DNA from: Streptomyces klenkii
GTDB lineage: Bacteria; Actinomycetota; Actinomycetes; Streptomycetales; Streptomycetaceae
Length of the DNA stretch: 64,000 bases
NCBI RefSeq assembly: GCF_003626645.1
Contig: NZ_RBAM01000013.1
Span: 161,941 to 225,940 of the forward strand
Direction: 5' to 3'
How positions within the stretch are numbered: the stretch's first letter is position 1; every line of letters starts with the position of its first letter. The notes below the pieces were generated by a model. That model made no database searches. It worked only from the letters and a program-made list of their open reading frames with translations, and had not been told where the DNA came from. A program made the translations under genes and the position numbers. Of the stretch, positions 15,730 through 24,454 are shown piece after piece.

Positions 15730-18399
15730 TCAGGCCGCCTCGGCCACGAGGCGCTCGACGGCGGCCATGGCCTCGTCGACGGCCTCGGGGTTCTGGCCGC
15801 CGCCCTGGGCGACGTCCGGCTTGCCGCCACCGCCGCCACCGAGGGTCTTGGCGGCCGTACGGACCAGCTCGCCGGCCTTGAGACCGCGCTCACGGGCGGC
15901 CTCGTTGGTGGCGATGACCGTCAGCGGACGGCCGTTGGCCACGGTGAACAGCGCCACCACGGCCGGGCGGCCGCCGTTGATGCGGCTGCGCACGTCGAGG
16001 ACGAGCTTGCGCAGGTCGTCGGCGCCGGTGCCGTCCGGGACGCGGCCGGTGACCAGGGCCGTGCCGTGCACGTCCTTGGCGCCCTCGGCCAGGCCCGCGG
16101 CGGCCTGGAGGACCTTCTCGGCGCGGAAGCGCTCGATCTCCTTCTCGGCGTCCTTGAGCTTGGCGAGCATCCCGGAGATCTTCTCCGGCAGCTCCTCCGG
16201 GCGGCCCTTGACGAGCTCCTGGAGCTGGGCGACGACCGTGTGCTCCTTGGCCAGGAAGTTGTAGGCGTCGACGCCGACGAGGGCCTCGACACGGCGCACG
16301 CCCGAGCCGATGGACGACTCGCCCAGCAGCTTCACCAGACCCAGCTGGGCGGTGTTGGCGACGTGCGTGCCGCCGCACAGCTCCTTGGAGAAGTCGCCGA
16401 TGGTGACGACGCGGACGCGCTCGCCGTACTTCTCGCCGAACTCGGCGATGGCGCCGGACTTCTTGGCCTCGTCCAGGCTCATGATCTCGGCCTGCACCTC
16501 GAGCTCCCGGGAGAGGACCTCGTTGATGCGCTGCTCGACGTCGGTCAGCACGGTGCCGGGCACAGCGGACGGCGAACCGAAGTCGAAGCGGAAGCGGCCC
16601 GGCGAGTTCTCCGAGCCGGCCTGGGCGGCCGTCGGGCCGAGCGCGTCGCGCAGGGCTTGGTGCGTGAGGTGCGTGGCCGAGTGGGCGCGGGCGATGGCGC
16701 GGCGGCGCTTGACGTCGATCGAGGCGTAGGCGGAGGCGCCCACGGTGACCTCGCCGACCTGGACGACGCCCTTGTGCACGTGCACGCCCGGAACGGGCTT
16801 CTGCACGTCGCGGATCTCGATCACGGCGCCCGTGTCGAGCTTGATGCGGCCGGTGTCGGCGAGCTGGCCGCCGCCCTCGGCGTAGAAGGGGGTGCGGTCC
16901 AGGACGACCTCGACCTCGTCGCCCTCGGTGGCGGCCGGCGAGGGCAGGCCGTCGACGAGGAGACCGACGATCGTGGACTCGTTCTCGGTGAGGCTGTAGC
17001 CGGTGAAGTCGGTCTCGCCGGAGGTGTCCGCGACCTCGCGGTAGGCGGACAGGTCGGCGTGGCCGGTCTTCTTGGCCTTGGCGTCGGCCTTGGCGCGCTC
17101 CCGCTGCTCCTTCATCAGGCGGCGGAAGCCGTCCTCGTCCACGGACAGGCCCTGCTCGGCGGCCATCTCCAGGGTGAGGTCGATCGGGAAGCCCCAGGTG
17201 TCGTGGAGCAGGAACGCCTTGTCGCCGGCCAGGACCTTGCCGCCGGAGGCCTTGGTCTCCGTCACGGCGGTGTCGAGGATGTTGGTGCCGGCCTTGAGCG
17301 TCTTGAGGAAGGCGGCCTCCTCGGCGAGGGCGACCGTCTCGATGCGCTTGCGGTCGCTCTCCAGCTCCGGGTACTGCTGGCCCATCGTCTTGATGACGAC
17401 GTCGAGCAGCTCGGCGACGACGGGGCCGGTGGCGCCCATCAGGCGCATGTTGCGGATGGCGCGGCGCATGATGCGGCGCAGGACGTATCCGCGGCCCTCG
17501 TTGCCGGGGGTGACGCCGTCACCGATGAGCATCGTGGACGTGCGCATGTGGTCGGCGACCACGCGCAGCGAGACGTCGGTGTCCCGGGCGGCGCCGTAAC
17601 GGACGCCGGTCAGCTCGGTGGCCTTGTCCATGACGACGCGCAGGGTGTCGGTCTCGTACATGTTCTGCACGCCCTGAAGAATCATCGCCAGGCGCTCGAG
17701 GCCGAGACCGGTGTCGATGTTCTTCGACGGCAGCTCCCCGAGGATCGGGAAGTCCTCCTTGCCGTCGCCGGCACCGCGCTCGTACTGCATGAAGACCAGG
17801 TTCCAGATCTCCACGTAGCGCTCGTCGTTGACGGCCGGGCCGCCCTCGACGCCGAACTCGGGGCCACGGTCGTAGTTGATCTCGGAGCACGGTCCGCACG
17901 GGCCGGGAACGCCCATGGACCAGTAGTTCTCCTTCTTGCCCAGGCGCTGGATCCGCTCGGCGGGCACGCCGACGACGTCGCGCCAGATGCGCTCGGCCTC
18001 GTCGTCGTCGAGGTAGACGGTGATCCAGAGCTTCTCCGGCTCCAGGCCGTAGCCGCCGTCCGCCACGGGAGTCGTCAGCAGCTCCCAGGCGTACTTGATG
18101 GCGCCTTCCTTGAAGTAATCGCCGAAGGAGAAGTTGCCGCACATCTGGAAGAACGTGCCGTGGCGGGTGGTCTTGCCGACCTCTTCGATGTCCGGCGTGC
18201 GGACGCACTTCTGCACGCTGGTGGCGCGCGGGAAGGGCGGCTTGACCTCGCCGAGGAAGTAGGGCTTGAAGGGCACCATGCCCGCGGGGACCAGCAGCAG
18301 GGTCGGGTCGTCCGCGATGAGCGACGCCGACGGCACGACGGTGTGCCCACGCTCCTCGAAGAAGCGCAGCCAGCGCCTGCGGATTTCAGCCGACTCCAT
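15730..18399 (-). CDS. alaS: Alanyl-tRNA synthetase
   Basis: 889 residues, full length. N-terminal class II catalytic core (PSASLIADDPTLLLVPAGMVPFKPYF; RNMRLMGAT), a central editing domain with the HxxxH motif (AHSATHLTHQ) and CGGTH, and a C-terminal oligomerisation domain with GGGGGKPDVAQGGG. ATG 18399 overlaps the upstream stop by one base. Belongs to the rpsD-to-aroQ string. Confidence 0.98.
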   Translation of the reverse strand: MESAEIRRRWLRFFEERGHTVVPSASLIADDPTLLLVPAGMVPFKPYFLGEVKPPFPRATSVQKCVRTPDIEEVGKTTRHGTFFQMCGNFSFGDYFKEGAIKYAWELLTTPVADGGYGLEPEKLWITVYLDDDEAERIWRDVVGVPAERIQRLGKKENYWSMGVPGPCGPCSEINYDRGPEFGVEGGPAVNDERYVEIWNLVFMQYERGAGDGKEDFPILGELPSKNIDTGLGLERLAMILQGVQNMYETDTLRVVMDKATELTGVRYGAARDTDVSLRVVADHMRTSTMLIGDGVTPGNEGRGYVLRRIMRRAIRNMRLMGATGPVVAELLDVVIKTMGQQYPELESDRKRIETVALAEEAAFLKTLKAGTNILDTAVTETKASGGKVLAGDKAFLLHDTWGFPIDLTLEMAAEQGLSVDEDGFRRLMKEQRERAKADAKAKKTGHADLSAYREVADTSGETDFTGYSLTENESTIVGLLVDGLPSPAATEGDEVEVVLDRTPFYAEGGGQLADTGRIKLDTGAVIEIRDVQKPVPGVHVHKGVVQVGEVTVGASAYASIDVKRRRAIARAHSATHLTHQALRDALGPTAAQAGSENSPGRFRFDFGSPSAVPGTVLTDVEQRINEVLSRELEVQAEIMSLDEAKKSGAIAEFGEKYGERVRVVTIGDFSKELCGGTHVANTAQLGLVKLLGESSIGSGVRRVEALVGVDAYNFLAKEHTVVAQLQELVKGRPEELPEKISGMLAKLKDAEKEIERFRAEKVLQAAAGLAEGAKDVHGTALVTGRVPDGTGADDLRKLVLDVRSRINGGRPAVVALFTVANGRPLTVIATNEAARERGLKAGELVRTAAKTLGGGGGGKPDVAQGGGQNPEAVDEAMAAVERLVAEAA

Positions 18400-18728
18400 C
18401 AGTGGTCCTCTTTCCGGGTGAGCGAGTTGTAGGTGTGGTGCTGGTCGAGGGCGACGAGGTGGCGCTGCCCGGGGACCGCGCGGTGCTCGGGGGCGGGCGG
18501 CGCGGCGCTGAGGCCGAGCGCGTCCTTGAGCGCCGCTTCCCGGTGCGCCATCCCGTCACGGACGTCCAGCGCGAAGAGCTTGACCCTGCGCCCGGCGATG
18601 ACCGCGCGGTCCGCGGCCTGCAGGGCCAGGCTCTCCGGGGTGAGCTTGGCGAGCTTCCGGTTGACCTTGGTGGTGGCCCAGACACCGGCTGCTACACCGG
18701 TCGTGAACCAGAAGGTGCGGCGGAACAT
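18399..18728 (-). CDS. Small protein of the DUF6167 type
   Basis: 109 residues. MFRRTFWFTTGVAAGVWATTKVNRKL has one short hydrophobic helix (about 6-19), then a charged tail with QAADRAVIAGRRVKLFALDVRDGM and a His-rich end. ATG 18728 lies nine bases after the upstream DUF948 gene; the stop overlaps alaS. From memory this pair sits before alaS throughout Streptomyces. No function is known; a membrane-anchored partner of the DUF948 protein is a guess. Confidence 0.85.
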   Translation of the reverse strand: MFRRTFWFTTGVAAGVWATTKVNRKLAKLTPESLALQAADRAVIAGRRVKLFALDVRDGMAHREAALKDALGLSAAPPAPEHRAVPGQRHLVALDQHHTYNSLTRKEDH

Positions 18729-18736
18729 TCCTGGGG

Positions 18737-19177
18737 TCAACCCTTCCCACGGGTGCGGCGGCCGGCGCGGGCGGACGGCAGGGGGCTGCCGACGGCCTTG
18801 CCGACGAAGACGGAGCCCTTCGGCTCGGGAGCGGCCTTGCGGCCCATCGCCCGCCGGACGCCGTAGCCGAAGGCGGCGACCTTGACCAGCGGGCCGCCGA
18901 AGGCGGAGGAGACGGTCGAGGAGAGCGCCGAGGCGTTCGCCGTGACCTCCTGGACGTCCGCGGCGATCGAGTCGACGCGGGCGAGCTGGGTGTGCGCGGA
19001 GCGGACGGTCGCCGAGGCGTCGGCGAGGAGCGGCACGGCCTGCTCGGTGACGTCGGCGACCAGCTTGGTGGCCGCCTTGAGCGTCTGCGCGAGCCGCACC
19101 AGCACCAGGGCGATGAAGGACACCAGAATCGCCCAGAAGACGGCCACGAGGATCCCGGCCACCTCTCCACCGGACAC
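18737..19177 (-). CDS. DUF948-family membrane protein
   Basis: 146 residues. One N-terminal helix (ILVAVFWAILVSFIALVLVRL, about 9-29), then an amphipathic coiled-coil-like stretch to about residue 100 (KLVADVTEQAVPLLADASATVRSAHTQL), and a basic tail RRTRGKG. DUF948 proteins are membrane-anchored helical proteins sometimes called general stress proteins. GTG start at 19177. A 226-base gap separates it from rpsD, so it may have its own promoter. Confidence 0.85.
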   Translation of the reverse strand: MSGGEVAGILVAVFWAILVSFIALVLVRLAQTLKAATKLVADVTEQAVPLLADASATVRSAHTQLARVDSIAADVQEVTANASALSSTVSSAFGGPLVKVAAFGYGVRRAMGRKAAPEPKGSVFVGKAVGSPLPSARAGRRTRGKG

Positions 19178-19403
19178 GCTGCACCGCTCCCTAGCTGTGG
19201 TCTTTTCTGCTCGGATACCGACCTTATCGCGCCGGGCCTCCGCGCCCGTACCGCATTACCGGTCCGTACGGCACGGATGTGCGAGACGCGGCGGCCCGGA
19301 AACGCGCCAGCCCGCCGGCCCGCGGCCACGAGGGCGGCGGAACGACGGGCTGGGCGAAAGGCGGTCCTGCTCCCCCGGCTGCTGCCGGGAGGTACACCCG
19401 GAC

Positions 19404-20018
19404 TTAGCGGGCGTAGTACTCGACGACGAGCTGCTCGTCGCAGATGACCGGAACTTCCTTGCGGTTGGGCAGGCGGTCCAGGCGGAAGGCCAGGGCGCCC
19501 AGGTTGACCTGCAGGTAGCGCGGGGTCTCACCGTCGGCGGCGAAGCCACCGGCGCGAGCGGTCTCGAACAGCGGCTTGCTGCGGCTGCGCTCGCGGACCA
19601 TCACGACGTCGTTCGGGGTGACGCGGAAGGACGGCTTGTCGACCTTGCCACCGTTGACCTCGATGTGGCCGTGGACGACCATCTGGCGGGCCTGGTAGAT
19701 GGTGCGGGCGATGCCCGAACGCAGGACGAGGGCGTCGAGGCGGCGCTCGAGCTCGACCACCAGGGCCTCGCCGGTCTTGCCCTCGGCCTTGCGGGCGCGG
19801 TCGTAGGCGCGGACCATCTGGCGCTCGCTGATGTCGAACTGGGCGCGCAGACGCTGCTTCTCGAGCAGACGGACCTTGTAGTCGCTGTTCTGCTTGCGGC
19901 CACGGCCGTGCTCGCCCGGCGGGTAGGGGCGGGCCTCGAAGTACTTGACGGCCTTCGGGGTCAGCGCAATGCCGAGCGCACGAGACTTCTTGACCTTGGG
20001 ACGCGACTGGTTAGGCAC
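19404..20018 (-). CDS. rpsD: 30S ribosomal protein S4, zinc-free form
   Basis: 204 residues. Primary 16S rRNA-binding protein. The S4 RNA-binding domain is at about residues 95-155 (RLDALVLRSGIARTIYQARQMVVHGHIEVNG). The amino end (NQSRPKVKKSRALGIALTPKAVKYFEARPYPPGEHG) lacks the four cysteines of zinc-binding S4, so this is the cysteine-free form. GTG 20018 with GGAG eight bases upstream. A near-consensus iron box lies 24 bases before the start. Confidence 0.97.
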   Translation of the reverse strand: MPNQSRPKVKKSRALGIALTPKAVKYFEARPYPPGEHGRGRKQNSDYKVRLLEKQRLRAQFDISERQMVRAYDRARKAEGKTGEALVVELERRLDALVLRSGIARTIYQARQMVVHGHIEVNGGKVDKPSFRVTPNDVVMVRERSRSKPLFETARAGGFAADGETPRYLQVNLGALAFRLDRLPNRKEVPVICDEQLVVEYYAR

Positions 20019-20041
20019 GTTCTCCAGACCTCCGAAATAGG

Positions 20042-20060
20042 TTAGGTTAGGCTTACCTTA
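20042..20060. promoter_or_regulatory. Iron box (DmdR/IdeR/DtxR-type operator)
   Basis: TTAGGTTAGGCTTACCTTA differs at two of 19 positions from the actinobacterial consensus TTAGGTTAGGCTCACCTAA. It lies between rpsD (minus) and the DUF2470 gene (plus), 14 bases before the latter's ATG. Iron control of the DUF2470 gene is the simplest reading. Confidence 0.75.
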
Positions 20061-20074
20061 CTCAAGGAGATCGC

Positions 20075-20920
20075 ATGTCTCGCCCGGGGAACACCAGTCA
20101 CATCACGGACAGCACGCAGAAGACCGGCGCTCTCGATGGCGCCGACGTGACGGAGGTCCGATCAGATCGTGGTCAGCCGCGTCCCAGCGGACTTGAAATC
20201 GCGCGGATGCCGTCAGCAGCCGAGCGCACACGAACTCTCGTACAGAGTACATGCTCCGCGGTGCTGCTCGTTCCCGGGGCCGCCGCCACCCGCCCCGACC
20301 AGCTGATGCCCGAGGCGCGCAGCGTCGGCCCCGACGGCGAGGTCTTCCTGGTCTTCCCCGCCGACAGCCCGGCCGTGCGCGCCGCGACCCACGCCCAGGA
20401 CGACGAGCTGCCCGCCGTCCTGGAGCTCACCGACGTGGCCCCGGTCTCCGTGCCCAGCCGCATCCGCGGGCGGGCCTGGATCTCCGGCTGGGTCACCTGC
20501 GTCCCCGGCGTGACCGAGCCCGGCCGGATGATGGTGCGCCTTGAGGTCGGCGAAGCGAGCGTGGACGACCTGTGGGGCGCGGAGGACGTCGAGCCCGAGG
20601 AGTTCACCCGGGCGAAGCCGGACCCGCTCGTCGGCCACGAGGCCGAGCTGCTCCAGCACCTGCACGCGGGCCACGGCGACCAGGTCCTCGGGCTGTACGC
20701 GCTCCTCGGCGAGCGGGCCGAGGACGCGCGCCGCGCGGGCGACCGGGCGGTGCCGCTGGCCCTGGACCGCTTCGGGCTGCGGGTGCGGTTCACCCGTGCG
20801 GGCAGCGGGGCGCCGACGGACCGGTCCTTCGACGCGCGGTTCGAATTCCCGGACCCGGTCCGCGACGTGGTCGGCCTGCGGCGGGCGATGCACCGCCTCT
20901 TCGAGGCCGCGGGGGAATGA
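20075..20920 (+). CDS. DUF2470 domain protein (HugZ/pyridoxamine-oxidase-like), probably iron-regulated
   Basis: 281 residues. The main body has a split-barrel-like part (SAVLLVPGAAAT; RIRGRAWISGWVTCVPG) and a C-terminal DUF2470 region (ELLQHLHAGHGDQVLGLYALLGER ... DRFGLRVRF ... FEFPDPVRDVVGLRRAMHRLF), as in HugZ-type haem-degrading proteins. ATG 20075 has AAGGAG five bases upstream. The first 44 residues are poorly conserved in composition and an internal ATG at 20207 is an alternative. The iron box just upstream suggests induction by low iron, possibly for haem iron release. Confidence 0.85.
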   Translation: MSRPGNTSHITDSTQKTGALDGADVTEVRSDRGQPRPSGLEIARMPSAAERTRTLVQSTCSAVLLVPGAAATRPDQLMPEARSVGPDGEVFLVFPADSPAVRAATHAQDDELPAVLELTDVAPVSVPSRIRGRAWISGWVTCVPGVTEPGRMMVRLEVGEASVDDLWGAEDVEPEEFTRAKPDPLVGHEAELLQHLHAGHGDQVLGLYALLGERAEDARRAGDRAVPLALDRFGLRVRFTRAGSGAPTDRSFDARFEFPDPVRDVVGLRRAMHRLFEAAGE

Positions 20921-20981
20921 CGCCGGGCGGAGGGTTCGGCACCACCGGACGCCACCACGGGGGTCGCGCGCCGTTGCGGCG

Positions 20982-21012
20982 GATTCAAGGTGCTTGTCCG
21001 GCACCTTGAATC
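20982..21012. terminator. Convergent terminator between the DUF2470 gene and rarA
   Basis: Perfect 12-base stem GATTCAAGGTGC / GCACCTTGAATC with a 7-base loop; its right arm touches the rarA stop. Confidence 0.7.
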
Positions 21013-22369
21013 AGCCCTCCTGTTCTCCCCGCAAGCGCGAGCGAACCCTCTCCGCCACATCCGCGTAGCGGGCCTCCGCCCCGTACCGCGTCGGCGCGTA
21101 GTACTGCTTGCCCCGGACCGCGTCCGGTGCGTACTGCTGGGCCGCGATGCCGCCGGGCAGATCGTGCGGGTACAGATACCCCTGCGCGTGCCCCAGCTTC
21201 TCCGCGCCCTTGTAGTGGCCGTCCCGCAGGTGCGGCGGCACCGGGCCGGCGAGGCCCGCCCGGACGTCCGCGAGGGCGGCGTCGATGGCGAGGTAGGCCG
21301 CGTTGGACTTCGGGGCCAGCGCCAGCGCGATCGCCACCTGGCTCAGCGTGATCCGCGCCTCGGGGAAGCCGATCAGCGCGACGGCCTGCGCGCCGGCGAC
21401 CGCCGTCTGGAGGGCCGTCGGATCGGCCAGGCCGATGTCCTCGCTCGCGGAGATCATCAGCCGCCGCGCGATGAACCGCGGGTCCTCTCCCGCCTCGATC
21501 ATGCGGGCCAGATAGTGCAGCGTGGCGTCCACGTCGGAGCCGCGGATCGACTTGATCAGGGCGCTCGCGACGTCGTAGTGCTGGTCGCCGGCGCGGTCGT
21601 ACTTCACGGCCGCCCGGTCGACGGCGTCCTCCAGCGTCTCCAGGGTGATCTCGGCCTCGCCCTTGGCTATGGCCGAGCCCGCGCCCGCCTCCAGCGCGGT
21701 GAGGGCGCGCCGGGCGTCGCCGCCGGCGATCCGCAGCAGGTGCGCCTCGGCGTCCTCGGGCAGGGTCACGGCGCCGCCGAGCCCGCGCTCGTCGGTGAGG
21801 GCGCGGTGCAGCAGCCCCCGCAGGTCCTCGTCGGTGAGCGCCTGGAGCGTCAGCAGCAGGGAACGGGAGAGCAGCGGGGAGATGATCGAGAAGTACGGAT
21901 TCTCCGTGGTGGCCGCGATGAGCGTGACCCAGCGGTTCTCCACGGCCGGCAGGAGGGAGTCCTGCTGGGCCTTGCTGAAGCGGTGGATCTCGTCGAGGAA
22001 GAGGACGGTCTCCTTGCCGTAGCCCCCGGAGGCGCGGCGCGCGCCGTCGATGACGGCCCGTACTTCCTTGACGCCCGCGGTGATCGCGGAGAGCTCCACG
22101 AAGCGCTTGTTGGTGGCCTGGCTGACCACGTAGGCGAGGGTCGTCTTGCCGATGCCGGGCGGGCCCCAGAGGATCACCGACGAGGGGCCGGCCGGGCCGC
22201 CGCTGCCCTCCCCCACCAGCCTTCGCAGGGGGCTGCCGGGCTTGAGCAGATGTCCCTGCCCCACGACCTCGTCGAGCGTGCGGGGGCGCATGCGCACGGC
22301 CAGGGGACTGCTCGCCGGGTCTCTCTCCTGGCGGTCCTCTGCGGCTGCGGTGAACAGGTCGGGCTCCAC
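21011..22369 (-). CDS. rarA: Replication-associated recombination protein A (MgsA/WRNIP1-like AAA+ ATPase)
   Basis: 452 residues. Acts at stalled replication forks. MRPRTLDEVVGQGHLL, Walker A GPPGIGKTT, Walker B VLFLDEIHRF, sensor AATTENPYFSI and the C-terminal tetramerisation region (LIKSIRGSDVDATLHYLARMI; ASEDIGLADP) are all present. I place the start at GTG 22369 (VEPDLFTAAAEDRQERDP); the upstream ATG at 22435 would put the terminator hairpin at 22399-22428 inside the gene. Confidence 0.95.
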   Translation of the reverse strand: MEPDLFTAAAEDRQERDPASSPLAVRMRPRTLDEVVGQGHLLKPGSPLRRLVGEGSGGPAGPSSVILWGPPGIGKTTLAYVVSQATNKRFVELSAITAGVKEVRAVIDGARRASGGYGKETVLFLDEIHRFSKAQQDSLLPAVENRWVTLIAATTENPYFSIISPLLSRSLLLTLQALTDEDLRGLLHRALTDERGLGGAVTLPEDAEAHLLRIAGGDARRALTALEAGAGSAIAKGEAEITLETLEDAVDRAAVKYDRAGDQHYDVASALIKSIRGSDVDATLHYLARMIEAGEDPRFIARRLMISASEDIGLADPTALQTAVAGAQAVALIGFPEARITLSQVAIALALAPKSNAAYLAIDAALADVRAGLAGPVPPHLRDGHYKGAEKLGHAQGYLYPHDLPGGIAAQQYAPDAVRGKQYYAPTRYGAEARYADVAERVRSRLRGEQEG

Positions 22370-22398
22370 GTCCGAAACCCTATGCCACCCCACTGACA

Positions 22399-22428
22399 AC
22401 GCCGCCGGACCGTGAGGTCCGGCGGCGT
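22399..22428 (-). terminator. Terminator after the VKOR-like gene
   Basis: Perfect 13-base stem ACGCCGCCGGACC / GGTCCGGCGGCGT with a GTGA loop, between the VKOR-like gene and rarA. Confidence 0.75.
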
Positions 22429-22459
22429 CGATCAAGCCAGGTGCGCGAGGGGCGGGGGA

Positions 22460-23122
22460 TCAGGCGGTGCCGCCGGTCCAGAAGTCCCACCAGCGGGTGA
22501 GGATCAGCATGCCGATGATGCCGACCCACAGCACGGGCACGACCCAGTGGAACTCCAGGATCGCGCGGCGCGGGCCGTCCGGCAGGGGAATGAAGCGGTG
22601 CCGGATGTTCTGCACGGTCACGTAGCAGAACATGAAGATCGTGGCGACCCAGGCCAGGCAGCACCACAGGCACAGCGACCCGATGACGTACAGCGACTGG
22701 TACTGGAGCCAGGTGCAGAAGGCGACGCCGAAGAGCGTGCCGGCCTGCATGCCGAGCCAGTACCAGCGCGGGAAGCGGGCGCCCGAGAGCAGCGCCAGGC
22801 CGATCGCGATGATCGCGCCGTAGCAGACCAGCCCCAGCATCGGATTGGGGAACCCGAAGGCGTGGGCCTGCTCACTCTCCATGATGTTGCCGCAGGAGAC
22901 GATCGGGTTGAGGCTGCACCCGGGGGTGAAGGTCTTCCCGACCGCCTTGGCCTCAAGGATCTTGTTCTTGTCGATCGTGATGACCCACGCGGCGAGCAGC
23001 CCCAGCGCACCGGTGATGACCAGCAGCAGCGCGAACGCGCGGCTGCCTCCCGCGGCGCCGGTCGCGGGGCCGTCCCGCTCGTCGCCGTCGGTGTCGGAGC
23101 GGTCGAGTGCCGAAGTGGTCAT
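22460..23122 (-). CDS. Vitamin K epoxide reductase (VKOR) family membrane protein
   Basis: 220 residues with about five predicted membrane helices. VKOR proteins reoxidise a periplasmic DsbA-like partner using quinone. The active-site CLWC motif (SLCLWCCLAW) is in a late helix, and the loop pair is in TPGCSLNPIVSCGN. No thioredoxin domain is fused. I start at ATG 23122 (MTTSALDRSDTDGDERDG). A DsbA-like protein is encoded at 60009, but far away. Gene order after hisS suggests no functional link. Confidence 0.9.
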   Translation of the reverse strand: MTTSALDRSDTDGDERDGPATGAAGGSRAFALLLVITGALGLLAAWVITIDKNKILEAKAVGKTFTPGCSLNPIVSCGNIMESEQAHAFGFPNPMLGLVCYGAIIAIGLALLSGARFPRWYWLGMQAGTLFGVAFCTWLQYQSLYVIGSLCLWCCLAWVATIFMFCYVTVQNIRHRFIPLPDGPRRAILEFHWVVPVLWVGIIGMLILTRWWDFWTGGTA

Positions 23123-23181
23123 AGCGCCGTTGATCCCATCAGTCGGTCCCTGGCGCCCATTCTGCACCAGCGGAGTGACAA

Positions 23182-24444
23182 TCAGCCCTGCTTGGCCAGG
23201 ACTTCACCCACGACGTCGGCGAGGGCGACGGCCTTCTGCTCGCCGCTCTCCAGGTCCTTGAGCTGCACGTTCCCCTCGGCCAGGTCGCGCTCGCCGGCGA
23301 TGACCGCGAAGCGGGCGCCGGAGCGGTTGGCCGACTTCATCGCGTTCTTCAGACCCTTGCCGCCGTACGCGAAGTCGGTGGCGACGCCCTGCCGGCGCAG
23401 CTCGGTGACCAGACCGAAGAGGATCTTGCGGGCCTCGTCGCCGAGCGGGACGGCGTAGACCTCGGTGGGCGAGGGCAGGTCGAGCGCGATGCCCTCGGCC
23501 TCCAGGGCGAGCACCGTGCGGTCGACGCCGAGCGCCCAGCCGACGGACGGCAGCGCGGGGCCGCCGATCATCTCGGACAGGCCGTCGTAGCGCCCGCCGC
23601 CGCCGACCGCGGACTGCGAGCCGAGGCCGTCGTGGACGAACTCGAAGGTGGTGCGGGTGTAGTAGTCGAGGCCGCGGACGAGCTTGGGGTCGTCCTCGAA
23701 CTCGACGCCCGCGGCGGTCAGCAGCTCGCGCACCTGGTCGTGGTAGGCCTTGCAGGCCTCGCAGAGGTGGTCGCGGAAGAGCGGGGCGCCGACGAGCTGC
23801 TTCTGGACGTCCTCGCGCTTGTCGTCCAGGACGCGCAGCGGGTTGATCTCGATGCGGCGGCGGGTGTCCTCGTCCAGCTCCAGGCCGCGCAGGAAGTCCT
23901 GGAGGGCGGCGCGGTAGACGGGGCGGCACTCCTTGTCGCCGAGCGAGTTCAGCAGGAGGCGGAAGTTGCTCAGGCCCAGCGACTTGTACGCGTCGACGGC
24001 CAGGATGATCAGCTCGGCGTCCAGCGCCGGGTCCTCGGCGCCGATGGCCTCCGCGCCGACCTGCGAGAAGTGGCGGTAGCGGCCCTTCTGCGGGCGCTCG
24101 TAGCGGTAGTACGAGCCGGAGTACCAGAGCTTGACGGGCAGGTTGCCGTCCTTGTGGAGGTTGCCCTCCAGGGCGGCGCGCAGCACGGAGGCGGTGCCCT
24201 CGGGGCGCAGGGCGAGCTGGTCGCCGCCGCGCGTGGTGAGGGTGTACATCTCCTTGGTCACGATGTCGGTCGACTCGCCGACGCCGCGGGAGAACAGCTC
24301 GACCTGCTCGAAGCCGGGGGTCTCGACGTAGCCGTAGCCGGCGCGCTTGAGCGGGGCGGCGATGGCCTCGCGGACCGCGAGGTAGACGGCGGAGGTGGGG
24401 GGCTTGAGGTCGTAGGTGCCCTTGGGGGCCTTGAACGTACTCAC
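23182..24444 (-). CDS. hisS: Histidyl-tRNA synthetase
   Basis: 420 residues, class II. KAPKGTYDL at the start, motif 2 region WYSGSYYRYERPQKGRYRHFSQVGAEAIG, histidine A motif LVRGLDYYTRTTFEFV and GGGRYDGL are all present. GTG 24444 begins VSTFKAPKG; the longer upstream frame is shadow sequence. Ten bases separate it from the upstream hydrolase. Confidence 0.97.
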   Translation of the reverse strand: MSTFKAPKGTYDLKPPTSAVYLAVREAIAAPLKRAGYGYVETPGFEQVELFSRGVGESTDIVTKEMYTLTTRGGDQLALRPEGTASVLRAALEGNLHKDGNLPVKLWYSGSYYRYERPQKGRYRHFSQVGAEAIGAEDPALDAELIILAVDAYKSLGLSNFRLLLNSLGDKECRPVYRAALQDFLRGLELDEDTRRRIEINPLRVLDDKREDVQKQLVGAPLFRDHLCEACKAYHDQVRELLTAAGVEFEDDPKLVRGLDYYTRTTFEFVHDGLGSQSAVGGGGRYDGLSEMIGGPALPSVGWALGVDRTVLALEAEGIALDLPSPTEVYAVPLGDEARKILFGLVTELRRQGVATDFAYGGKGLKNAMKSANRSGARFAVIAGERDLAEGNVQLKDLESGEQKAVALADVVGEVLAKQG

Positions 24445-24454
24445 GGGAAAATCG

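Noticed and set aside
13498..18432. A 1644-codon open frame on the plus strand
   Set aside because: It is antisense to mltG, ruvX and alaS, which have clear families and coupled ends. High GC makes long shadow frames; its translation is low-complexity Ala/Gly/Leu/Asp sequence.
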